Source of the DNA: Clostridia bacterium
GTDB lineage: Bacteria; Bacillota_A; Clostridia; Christensenellales; UBA1242
Reading direction: 5' to 3'
Assembly: GCA_017466005.1 (NCBI GenBank)
Contig: JAFTUZ010000059.1
Location: forward strand, 1-5,309
Length of the DNA stretch: 5,309 nucleotides
The position numbers and the translations under genes are program-made. Numbering within the stretch: the first letter of the stretch is position 1; every line of letters starts with the position of its first letter. Positions 1 through 5,309 of the stretch are shown piece by piece. The notes under the pieces were generated by a model that worked only from the letters and a program-made list of their open reading frames with translations, did not search any database and was not told the origin of the DNA.

Positions 1-768
1 GGTATTTCTGAAAAACCAGATATTGTAACAGCCAAATTACTAGAAGGCAGAATAGCAATTGTTGTAGATGGCTCGCCAATGGTATTAACTGTTCCTTTTT
101 GTTTGTTAGAAGATTTACAAAATAGTAACGATTATTACATAACTTCCGGACGAGCAACAGTTTTAAGATTTTTAAGAATTATTGGGCTTGTTTTTGCAAT
201 TTTACTGCCAGGTGTTTATGTTGCCTTAATGGTTTATCATTATAATATAATTCCGTTAAAATTTTTAATTAGTATTGCAAACTCTATTCAAGGCATTCCC
301 CTTCCACCATTCCTAGAGGTTTTATTTATAATATTTTTATTTGAAATGCTGTATGAAGCCAGCCTTAGAATGCCACGCTATATGGGGCTTGCGTTATCTG
401 TTGTAGGGGCTTTAATTTTAGGAGATACCGCGGTAAAAGCAGGTTTGGTAAGCCCACCTGCTGTTATGATTGTAGCACTTACCGGTGTTATGAGTTACAC
501 CGTACCAGAACAAGCACAACAAATATCTTTCTTACGCTTAATATTTACCATAGTAGGTGGAATTTTTGGATTGTTTGGAATAATTCTTGCAAGTATGTTT
601 TTGGTTGCTTACCTTGCAAATATGGACAGTTACAACACACCATATTTAAGTCCTTTTGCACCATTTAACTTAAAAGACCAGAAAGATGGAATATTAAAAA
701 TGCCTGCACCAGCACAAAGATTAAGACCAAAATCTATTCCTAATACCAATATTAAAAGGCAGGGTTAA
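1..768 (+). CDS. gerAA: Spore germination receptor subunit A (GerAA/SpoVAF family), 3' part only
   Basis: This is the C-terminal 255 residues of a GerA-family A subunit. The frame is open to the left edge, so the Met at base 79 is internal. Visible family landmarks are KLLEGRIAIVVDGSP (residues 13-26), a DYY motif (44-46), RFLR (56-59), the LPGVYVAL helix, FEMLYEASLRMPRYMG (114-129) and PYLSPFAPF (214-222). About five hydrophobic segments lie near residues 59-79, 102-118, 128-146, 151-168 and 178-206. The family normally has a soluble N-terminal domain of some 200 or more residues, which lies outside the window. The tail is proline-rich and basic. In characterised Bacillus and Clostridium systems the A subunit forms the inner-membrane core of the germinant receptor with the B and C subunits. 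It ends in TAA three bases before the next start, so it is co-transcribed with the B subunit. Family membership is firm, but the choice among gerA paralogues and the germinant are not known. Confidence 0.93.
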   Translation, partial: GISEKPDIVTAKLLEGRIAIVVDGSPMVLTVPFCLLEDLQNSNDYYITSGRATVLRFLRIIGLVFAILLPGVYVALMVYHYNIIPLKFLISIANSIQGIPLPPFLEVLFIIFLFEMLYEASLRMPRYMGLALSVVGALILGDTAVKAGLVSPPAVMIVALTGVMSYTVPEQAQQISFLRLIFTIVGGIFGLFGIILASMFLVAYLANMDSYNTPYLSPFAPFNLKDQKDGILKMPAPAQRLRPKSIPNTNIKRQG

Positions 769-771
769 TAA

Positions 772-1878
772 ATGAAAGCAATTTCTACACATCAATTTAT
801 AATTATTTCAATTTTTGTACTTTTAGGCCCAAAACTTCTTACCCTTCAACCATCTTTATTTGAATTTGCAAACAAAGATGCTATTTGGGGGCTTTTAATT
901 GGTACTTTTATAGATTTACTTGTTTTAACTATGGTTATATTTTTAATAAAAAAATACCCTAATTTAACCTTTTATGAATTATTAAAAAGTAAATTAGGTG
1001 TTTTTATTGCAAAAGCATTACTTATTATCTTACTTATTTTTATATTATTTAAGGCATTATTTTTATATCAAGAAACTTATTCACTTTTCCAACAAAACCT
1101 ATACGACCACCTTCCACTTTGGGTTTACCTTATAAGTACTGTTTTGGTAACTGGGTTTATTGCATCAAAAGGTTCAAGAACAATTGCTAGAAGTTTAGAA
1201 TTTTACTACATAATAGCATTTGTAGGTTTGTTTATAAGTGCATTAACCGCAATTATTAGTATCCGAGCAGAAAATCCTTTGCCTTTTTTTGAAAATGGAA
1301 CACAGCCAATAATAGATTCTGTTTTTAAAACAATTTTTTACTTTGGCAACTCTTTTATTTTGCTTTTATTTATGGGAAAAGTAGAAATGACTAAAAAATT
1401 CATCTTACGAAACTATATTGCTTACATAATAACTTTTGTTTATCTTATGGGCTCTAGTTTAATTTTTTACGAAGTATATGGCCAATGTGTAATATTTAGC
1501 GATTTTACAATAGCCGAACTTCCACAATACAGCCCTTTTGTTTCCGACCTTGGCAGGCTTAACTGGATAAGTATGGTTGTGTGCACAATTATGCTATACT
1601 CTTTAAACTGTATTTTTATTTGGAGTGCCAATACGTGTACTAAATGGATATCAAACACAAAAGATTCGGGTACTCACACCATTATAAATATAGGGCTTGT
1701 TGTTTTAATTGCTTTTTTCTACAACTTTAACCTTACAGGAATGCTAGAAAATATTTATAGTTATTGGTCTTATGCAAGTTTGGGCATTTTATGTTTATTT
1801 ACAGTTATAAGCATAATTTTACTATGTTTTAAAAAGAAAAATGAACAATTAGGAGGAAATAATGAACAAAGTACTTAA
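772..1878 (+). CDS. gerAB: Spore germination receptor subunit B (GerAB family permease-like protein)
   Basis: The protein has 368 residues, the usual size for GerAB proteins, which belong to the APC transporter superfamily and bind the germinant in studied systems. I count ten hydrophobic segments, near residues 7-25, 38-59, 77-99, 115-132, 143-163, 182-202, 213-234, 263-286, 302-319 and 330-352. That matches the family's ten helices. Family-like features include the N-terminal ISTHQFIIISIFVLLGPKLL and a KGSRTIARSLEF stretch (133-144) between helices four and five. The sequence looks divergent, and the call leans on topology, size and position between the A and C subunits. The start is supported by an AGGCAGGG ribosome binding site at 757-764, seven bases upstream. 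The last 17 bases overlap the C-subunit gene, which suggests coupled translation. The C-terminal tail after the last helix is short, basic and then polar. Confidence 0.88.
   Translation: MKAISTHQFIIISIFVLLGPKLLTLQPSLFEFANKDAIWGLLIGTFIDLLVLTMVIFLIKKYPNLTFYELLKSKLGVFIAKALLIILLIFILFKALFLYQETYSLFQQNLYDHLPLWVYLISTVLVTGFIASKGSRTIARSLEFYYIIAFVGLFISALTAIISIRAENPLPFFENGTQPIIDSVFKTIFYFGNSFILLLFMGKVEMTKKFILRNYIAYIITFVYLMGSSLIFYEVYGQCVIFSDFTIAELPQYSPFVSDLGRLNWISMVVCTIMLYSLNCIFIWSANTCTKWISNTKDSGTHTIINIGLVVLIAFFYNFNLTGMLENIYSYWSYASLGILCLFTVISIILLCFKKKNEQLGGNNEQST
1851..1856 (+). promoter_or_regulatory. Ribosome binding site of the GerAC-like gene
   Basis: A perfect AGGAGG lies inside the 3' end of the B-subunit gene, five bases before the ATG at 1862. 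It is the strongest such site in the plus-strand operon. It fixes the start of the C-subunit gene despite the 17-base overlap, and it shows that the 5' end of this broken gene still carries good initiation signals. Confidence 0.85.
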
Positions 1879-2074
1879 ATATAGAATTTTTGTTTGGATT
1901 ATTGTTGTGTTTTTTATTATACTTGCTCCAAGTTCTTTTTCTACCCCTAGTCAGATACAAGAAAAAAGTGTTGTTGTTGGTATAGGGCTAGACGGACACG
2001 AACAAGGTTTAGAACTTTCTGCACAAATTTTAATCCCCGAACCTGGTGGAAATTACTCGCAAAAACAAGTAATT

Positions 2075-2077
2075 TAA
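2075..2077 (+). other. In-frame TAA stop inside the GerAC-like gene
   Basis: The codons run GTA ATT TAA AAT TCT GCT GGA. Frame and family similarity continue unchanged on both sides, so this is a single-codon nonsense change and not a frameshift. One substitution would restore a sense codon such as CAA, AAA, GAA, TCA or TTA. No ATG, GTG or TTG occurs in frame between this stop and 2222. Confidence 0.9.
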
Positions 2078-2452
2078 AATTCTGCTGGAAAAAATATTTC
2101 AAATGCTGTTAGAAATTTAGAACATCAGATAGGAAAAACTTTAGGCTTTGCTCATTGTCATATAATTATATTAAGCGATGCAATTCTAGAGCAAAATGTT
2201 ACACAAGTTTTAGATTATTTAATGCGAAGTAACATTTTAGGAAATAATACCACAATGGTTCACACATCCGGTAAAGCAAAAGATTTACTTAAAGCAAGTA
2301 GTGAAATTAATAATGGTGATATAAACAACCTAGAAACAATTTCTTTATTTAATTACCAATACTACACCTCACCTTCTATTAGTTTAACAACTTTTTATAA
2401 CAACTACCTTTCCCCTTCAAAAACTTCACTTATGGGTACGGTTAATGTAAAA

Positions 2453-2665
2453 TCTCAACAAAGCGAATCTGGTTCTTCAAGTCAAAGTGGTGGCAGTTCT
2501 GGCAACTCATCTCAATCTCAAACATCATCAAGTGATAGCAACGCTTCGCAAATAAGTTCTAGCGGTGGTGGTAGTGAAAGTTCTAGTAGTGGAAGCGAAA
2601 ATTCTGACAGCAGTAGTGCCAGCACACCTTTAAGTAGTTCAAGTGGTCAGCAAAGCCAAGGAAGT
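2453..2665 (+). other. Serine/glycine/glutamine-rich linker coding segment
   Basis: This segment encodes about 71 residues, of which 37 are serine. The rest are mostly Gly, Gln, Asn, Glu, Asp and Thr. It separates the N-terminal from the C-terminal domain of the GerAC-like protein. Serine is written with both TCN and AGY codons in mixed order, so it is not a simple DNA repeat made by slippage. The composition predicts a disordered, flexible tether. Confidence 0.85.
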
Positions 2666-3205
2666 ATGATTGAAAATAAAGGTGATGCAATAGTTATTAA
2701 AAATGGAAAAAAACTACTTTCGTTAAGTAAAGAAGATATGCGTGCATTAAATTGGATAGATAATCATAGTGTTTATGGAGAAATTCAAATTGAAAATGTT
2801 AGCAACGAAAAATTGCAAGATGCAAATATATCTTTACAAATAAGAAATAAAAAAGTAAAATTGCAAACAAAACTAGACCCACAGCCAACAATTTATGCAA
2901 CCATTACTTTTGATTTAATAGTAGAAGCCATAGAGCAAAAAAATGGTGAAATATTAACCACTAATGCTAATTACATAGATGAAGATTTAGAAAAACGTAT
3001 TAAAAATTTTATTCAAAACGATTTATCTAAAGCACTTGAATTAGCAAAAGAATATGATTACGACCCTTTTAATGCTTATCATTTATTTAATAAAACTTAC
3101 AGCACACAATGGAAAGCATATTTAAATCAATTAGAAGACCCAGAAAAATATATGGATAATATGCAAATATTTGTTGATGTAGTTGCAAAAAATGCAGAAT
3201 AAAAT

Positions 3206-3236
3206 AAAAAACCATGCTATAAAGCACGGTTTTTTT
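3206..3236. terminator. Bidirectional intrinsic terminator between the ger and ribosomal-protein operons
   Basis: The ten-base arms AAACCATGCT (3209-3218) and AGCACGGTTT (3223-3232) flank an ATAA loop. A run of seven T follows on the plus strand (3230-3236) and a run of six T on the minus strand (complement of 3206-3211). The one irregular pair is A opposite C in plus-strand RNA but G-U in minus-strand RNA, so the stem is tighter for rpsR transcripts. It lies 3 bases after the GerAC-like stop and just beyond the rpsR stop. Confidence 0.85.
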
Positions 3237-3238
3237 AA

Positions 3239-3589
3239 TTAATCACCTTTGTAGTGAAGTAATCCCATGTATCTTGCACGTTTAATTGCAGTTGCAAGTG
3301 CACGTTGGTGTGCTGCACAAACGCCAGTTTGTCTTCTTGGTAAAATTTTACCTTTTTCGGTAACAAAACGACGAATTTTAGCAACATCTTTGTAATCTAT
3401 ATCTTCAACTTTATCAATACAGAATTGACAAACTTTACGTTTTTGCATAGGACGGCGAACTTTTTTCTCCATACCATCACGGCTTTTGTGTTCAGCTTGT
3501 GCTTTGCGTTCTGTTTTTGCTTCAGCATTTTGCGCTTCAACAACAGCTTCTGTTGATTCAGTTACTTCAACTTGTTCAACTTCTTTCAT
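3239..3589 (-). CDS. rpsR: 30S ribosomal protein bS18 with N-terminal extension
   Basis: This is bS18 of the small subunit, which binds the 16S rRNA platform together with bS6. The conserved core begins near residue 44 and includes [37 protein letters not shown] and [13 protein letters not shown]. Cys54, Cys57, Cys91 and His94 make a CxxC...CxxH set, the zinc-binding form of S18 seen in some lineages and absent from B. subtilis S18. The protein has 116 residues, while usual S18 proteins have about 75-80. The extra 40 or so N-terminal residues are rich in Glu, Ala, Val and Lys. I chose the ATG at 3589 over the GTG at 3592 because AGGAG lies six bases before the ATG. The internal Met40 codon has no Shine-Dalgarno. 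It is the last gene of the rpsF-ssb-rpsR operon, 24 bases after ssb. Confidence 0.96.
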   Translation of the reverse strand: MKEVEQVEVTESTEAVVEAQNAEAKTERKAQAEHKSRDGMEKKVRRPMQKRKVCQFCIDKVEDIDYKDVAKIRRFVTEKGKILPRRQTGVCAAHQRALATAIKRARYMGLLHYKGD

Positions 3590-3595
3590 CACTCT

Positions 3596-3600
3596 CTCCT
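3596..3600 (-). promoter_or_regulatory. Ribosome binding site of rpsR
   Basis: The minus strand reads AAAAGGAGAGAGTGATG. AGGAG is six bases from the ATG at 3589 but only three from the GTG at 3592, which favours the ATG. It also shows that the long N-terminal form of S18 is the one translated. Confidence 0.75.
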
Positions 3601-3613
3601 TTTAAAAAATTAA

Positions 3614-4030
3614 CTAAAATGGTAAATCACCATCATCAATTGGTTCTAACTCAACAACTTTTTCAGCCTCTTCTGCAACTGGTGCAGATGCCATTGGTTC
3701 ATCACTGCCAGCAACACGTGCGCCAACAAATTCTACTTCATCAGCAACAACTTCTGCAGCAGTTCTTTTTTGACCTTCTTTTGTTTCGTAGTTACGAATT
3801 TGCAAAGTTCCAGAAATAGCAGCTTTACTACCTTTACGCAAATACTTGTGGCAAGTTTCAGCCAAAGCGCGCCATACAACAATGTTAATAAAATCTGTTT
3901 CTCTTGTTCCTTCTGCATTTGTAAATCTTCTAGATACAGCAAGGGTAAATGTACAAACCGGAACACCACTATTTGTAGTTGTAATCTCTGGGTCTCTTGT
4001 TAAATTACCAATTAAAATAACTTTGTTCAT
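3614..4030 (-). CDS. ssb: Single-stranded DNA-binding protein SSB
   Basis: This is the bacterial SSB that coats single-stranded DNA and recruits replication and repair proteins. The OB fold covers about residues 1-104, with MNKVILIGNLTRDPE, FTLAVSRRF, TDFINIVVWRALAE, YLRKGSKAAISGTLQIRNYE and a DEVEFVG strand. A short acidic linker of about 25 residues leads to the C-terminal tip DDGDLPF (132-138), the conserved peptide that binds partner proteins. At 138 residues it is short compared with the 160-180 of many SSBs, because of the brief linker. The linker is rich in Glu, Ala and Val and not in Gly or Gln. The start at 4030 follows an AGAAGAGGA purine stretch about six bases upstream. The gene lies 20 bases after rpsF and before rpsR, the classic operon order, so it is probably expressed with them in growing cells. 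Confidence 0.97.
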   Translation of the reverse strand: MNKVILIGNLTRDPEITTTNSGVPVCTFTLAVSRRFTNAEGTRETDFINIVVWRALAETCHKYLRKGSKAAISGTLQIRNYETKEGQKRTAAEVVADEVEFVGARVAGSDEPMASAPVAEEAEKVVELEPIDDGDLPF

Positions 4031-4050
4031 AGTAAATCCTCTTCTCTAAA

Positions 4051-4335
4051 TTAGTCTTTGCGAATAAACATTTTACGAACAAAAAATTCAGTAATTCGCA
4101 TTTGTTTTTCCATTTCTAACGGAAGGTCTGGGTTTGAAGTAAAGTTCATTAAAACATAATAACCTTCTTGACGGTCGTGAATTGGATATGCAAATTTTTT
4201 CATACCAATTTTGTCAAGTGTATCTACAGTACCACCGCTTGCAGTTACCATATCAGCAAATTTTTTAATTATTGCTTCTCTGGTTTGCTCTTCAGCATCA
4301 CTAGAAATGATGTAGAGTAATTCATACTTGTTCAT
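4051..4335 (-). CDS. rpsF: 30S ribosomal protein bS6
   Basis: This is bS6 of the small subunit, which forms a heterodimer with bS18 on 16S rRNA. The 94 residues match the family: MNKYELLYIISS start, a helix over 14-33, the motif IGMKKFAYPIHDRQEGYYVLMNF (43-65), and the final strand MRITEFFVRKMFIRKD, where the conserved arginine is kept. I start at the ATG at 4335, because AGGAGGT lies five bases upstream and MxKYEL is the standard S6 N-terminus. A longer reading from 4374 would add 13 residues with no family match and would place the ribosome binding site inside the coding region. It is the first gene of the operon, downstream of a good promoter and a structured leader that may control it. 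Confidence 0.97.
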   Translation of the reverse strand: MNKYELLYIISSDAEEQTREAIIKKFADMVTASGGTVDTLDKIGMKKFAYPIHDRQEGYYVLMNFTSNPDLPLEMEKQMRITEFFVRKMFIRKD

Positions 4336-4340
4336 AAAGC

Positions 4341-4347
4341 ACCTCCT
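4341..4347 (-). promoter_or_regulatory. Ribosome binding site of rpsF
   Basis: AGGAGGT on the minus strand lies five bases before the ATG at 4335. It decides the start of rpsF. Part of it can pair with the CCTT at 4378-4381 (see the leader structure). Confidence 0.9.
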
Positions 4348-4383
4348 TTTGGACTTAACGGCATTGCCAAGCAATGCAAGGAA
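4343..4383 (-). promoter_or_regulatory. Candidate rpsF leader structure (possible S6:S18 autoregulatory motif)
   Basis: In the minus-strand RNA, GCAUUGC (4377-4371) and GCAAUGC (4367-4361) form a perfect seven-pair hairpin with a UUG loop. Directly outside it, UUCCUU (4383-4378) can pair with AAGGAG (4348-4343), which is part of the Shine-Dalgarno. This leaves a 3'-side bulge CGUUAAGUCCAA, which with the last stem base reads CCG. Published rpsF leaders that bind the S6:S18 complex carry a hairpin with a conserved CCG in an asymmetric loop. The match in place and general shape is suggestive. I have not aligned it to the published consensus. Confidence 0.45.
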
Positions 4384-4411
4384 TGCAAATAATTTTGCAA
4401 TCTTAACAGTG

Positions 4412-4440
4412 AGTATAGCACAAACTTAATAAAATTGCAA
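4412..4440 (-). promoter_or_regulatory. Housekeeping-type promoter of the rpsF-ssb-rpsR operon
   Basis: The minus strand has TTGCAA (-35, 4440-4435), a 17-base spacer, and TATACT (-10, 4417-4412) preceded by TGC, an extended -10 element. Transcription should start near 4405, giving a leader of about 70 nt before rpsF. The spacing and hexamers are near the sigma-A (sigma-70 type) consensus. Confidence 0.82.
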
Positions 4441-4465
4441 GGGCTTTTGTAAAATTTATACCCTA

Positions 4466-4502
4466 TAAAATAAAAACAATCTCTTAAAATAAATTTAAGA
4501 GA
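4466..4502 (-). terminator. Terminator-like hairpin after the unidentified membrane-protein gene
   Basis: TCTCTTAAA (4480-4488) and TTTAAGAGA (4494-4502) form a nine-pair stem with an ATAAA loop. On the minus strand it is followed by TTGTTTTTATTTTA. It lies 11 bases after the stop at 4514 and about 40 bases before the rpsF -35 box. The stem is AT-rich and therefore weak, but its place fits a terminator. A T-run also follows on the plus strand. Confidence 0.6.
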
Positions 4503-4513
4503 CTATTTTTATA

Positions 4514-5309
4514 TTAATTTTTATTATTATCAGTATTTTCTTCAGTAACTTTATCTGTTTTTGTTACATCTTCAGCAGATTTATTTTCTTTTTGCTTTTC
4601 ATACTCTTGCACTTGTTCTGCCTTTTTAGCATCTAATAATTTTTGTTTTTCAGCCAATTTACTTAATTCTTCTATTTGCGCTCTACGGCGTTTTTCCAAT
4701 TCTTTTTCTATCTTTTTACGTTTAGCATCAATTTTAGGATTTGCCACAACTTGGTCAGATTTACTTAAAACTTCCATTAAATCATCATTTCCAACATAAT
4801 CTGCAAATTTGTTTTGAACTTTTGCTAAATCCGAACGCAACATTTCCTGACATTGTTCACGAACTTTACGTTCTTCTTCTATTTTCCTAAATAATTTTGC
4901 TTCAAAAGATTTTGAAATTATAAAACGAATAACAAATAAAATAATTATAATTATTAACAATCCACCAATTACAAACAACCAATTATCGTAGATAAAATAC
5001 ATAAAGCTTCCCATATTTTTTATAGAAAACATAAGTTCGCAATCAATATTACCTACTTCTACCAAAATCAAGCCATATTTGGTTACTGCTTCGGTTAATT
5101 CTGCAGGTTTTGTAGGGTCTAGCTTACTATTTTCTTCCACATCTTTATTATAGGCTTCCATATTTCCAATTACATAAACCACACCACTTACATATTGCTC
5201 TGTAGGGTCTAAATACCAGAACACCATACCCAACTCATACTCTTCTGCTTCTTCGCTGGTTTTATATTGTATAATATCACGTTCTACAATATCGTTTATA
5301 GACTCTACA
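4514..5309 (-). CDS. Unidentified single-pass membrane protein with charged cytoplasmic coiled coil, 3' part only
   Basis: I do not recognise this family. The frame is open to the right edge, giving 264 visible residues; the TTG at 5233 is internal and not the start. Counting from the edge, residues 1-105 are acidic to mixed, with aromatic patches such as GMVFWYLDP and SGVVYVIGN, and look like part of a folded extracytoplasmic domain. Residues 108-132 are a strong membrane helix (WLFVIGGLLIIIIILFVI). They are followed by basic residues, which predicts an outside N-terminal and inside C-terminal part. From about 134 to 165 and 193 to 245 the sequence is rich in Lys, Glu and Arg with heptad-like spacing, typical of coiled coil. 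The end is a polar, disordered Glu/Asn/Lys tail. It lies upstream of, and reads toward, the rpsF operon, but a hairpin and a separate promoter lie between, so a shared function need not follow. Confidence 0.8.
   Translation of the reverse strand, partial: VESINDIVERDIIQYKTSEEAEEYELGMVFWYLDPTEQYVSGVVYVIGNMEAYNKDVEENSKLDPTKPAELTEAVTKYGLILVEVGNIDCELMFSIKNMGSFMYFIYDNWLFVIGGLLIIIIILFVIRFIISKSFEAKLFRKIEEERKVREQCQEMLRSDLAKVQNKFADYVGNDDLMEVLSKSDQVVANPKIDAKRKKIEKELEKRRRAQIEELSKLAEKQKLLDAKKAEQVQEYEKQKENKSAEDVTKTDKVTEENTDNNKN

Larger units (their letters stand above)
1862..3202 (+). pseudogene. gerAC: GerAC-like germination receptor subunit C, interrupted by an in-frame TAA
   Basis: From the ATG at 1862 one frame runs 447 codons to the TAA at 3200-3202, broken only by TAA at 2075-2077 (codon 72). 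Both sides match Ger(x)C proteins. Before the stop are a signal-like hydrophobic stretch (residues 9-22) and VVVGIGLD (near 38-45). After it come SAGKNISNAVRNL, GFAHCHIIILSD and LDYLMRSN, the N-domain landmarks. The C-terminal domain starts near residue 275 (GDAIVIKNGKKLL) and ends with YDPFNAYHLFNKTY, a tryptophan-containing segment and MQIFVDVVAKNAE. Usual family length is about 370-400 residues; the excess is a serine-rich linker (residues 198-268). The normal lipobox cysteine is absent, as described in the findings. No good ribosome binding site precedes the ATG at 2222, so the 3' part is unlikely to be a separate gene. It may be a recent nonsense mutation, a base-calling error or a readthrough case. 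Function, if any, would be spore germination. Confidence 0.85.

Noticed and set aside
79..768. A complete short membrane protein starting at base 79
   Set aside because: The frame is open to base 1 and codons before 79 encode the conserved GerAA stretch KLLEGRIAIVVDGSP, so this Met is internal.
1467..1658. Small minus-strand open frame inside the B-subunit gene
   Set aside because: It is antisense to membrane-helix codons, with no ribosome binding site or recognisable protein features.
2075..2077. TAA reassigned as a sense codon in this organism
   Set aside because: The A subunit, the B subunit, rpsR, rpsF and the right-hand gene all end in TAA at places that fit their families, so general reassignment is not tenable.
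2453..2665. A simple DNA tandem repeat or phase-variable tract in the serine-rich segment
   Set aside because: Codons are mixed and no constant repeat unit or long homopolymer is visible.
2222..3202. A separate gene starting at the ATG at 2222
   Set aside because: It is in the same frame as the gene from 1862, has no ribosome binding site, begins in the middle of a conserved GerAC segment (LDYLMRSN) and would lack any export signal.
3499..3819. Leu/Gln-rich open frame on the plus strand across rpsR and ssb
   Set aside because: It is the antisense shadow of Glu/Ala/Lys-rich coding in S18 and SSB. It crosses the gene boundary, has no start signal and shows low-complexity composition.
3733..4049. 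Three other open frames (3733-3969 minus, 3770-4003 plus, 3846-4049 plus) over ssb
   Set aside because: All lie within the well-identified ssb gene in other frames, and none resembles a protein family.
4051..4374. A longer S6 starting at 4374
   Set aside because: The added 13 residues do not match S6, and the strong AGGAGGT site points to the ATG at 4335.
4514..5233. A complete gene starting with TTG at 5233
   Set aside because: The frame stays open to the window edge, the TTG reads as an internal leucine, and no Shine-Dalgarno precedes it.

Overview
The window is AT-rich DNA from a spore-forming, low-GC Firmicute. It is most likely a member of the Clostridia, possibly an uncultured gut lineage. 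Two things support this: a gerA-type spore-germinant-receptor operon, and a compact rpsF-ssb-rpsR operon with A/T-biased codons and strong AGGAGG-type ribosome binding sites. I cannot place it more precisely from sequence alone.

Plus strand, 1-3202: the 3' part of a GerA operon. The order is the A subunit (membrane C-terminal half, entering from the left edge), the B subunit (ten-helix permease-like protein, complete), and the C subunit (GerAC-like, whole length present but with an in-frame TAA at codon 72). In known systems the three subunits form a germinant receptor in the spore inner membrane. The C subunit is odd in three ways: a nonsense codon, no lipobox cysteine, and a serine-rich linker of about 70 residues between its N- and C-terminal domains.

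Middle, 3203-3238: a short convergent gap holding a hairpin with T-runs on both sides, which can end transcription from both operons.

Minus strand, 4440 down to 3239: a promoter, a structured leader of about 70 nt, then rpsF (S6), ssb and rpsR (S18). S6 and S18 bind side by side on 16S rRNA, and SSB sits between them as in many bacteria. The leader can fold so that the rpsF Shine-Dalgarno is paired, beside a GCCG sequence. That is compatible with the known S6:S18 feedback motif, but this is an inference.

Minus strand, 5309 down to 4514: the 3' part of an unrecognised gene for a protein with a probable outside domain, one membrane helix and a long charged cytoplasmic coiled coil. It has its own terminator-like hairpin before the rpsF promoter.

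I see no mobile element, CRISPR array, tRNA or rRNA. I do not see a clear new multi-gene system. The most unusual object is the C subunit of the germination receptor.
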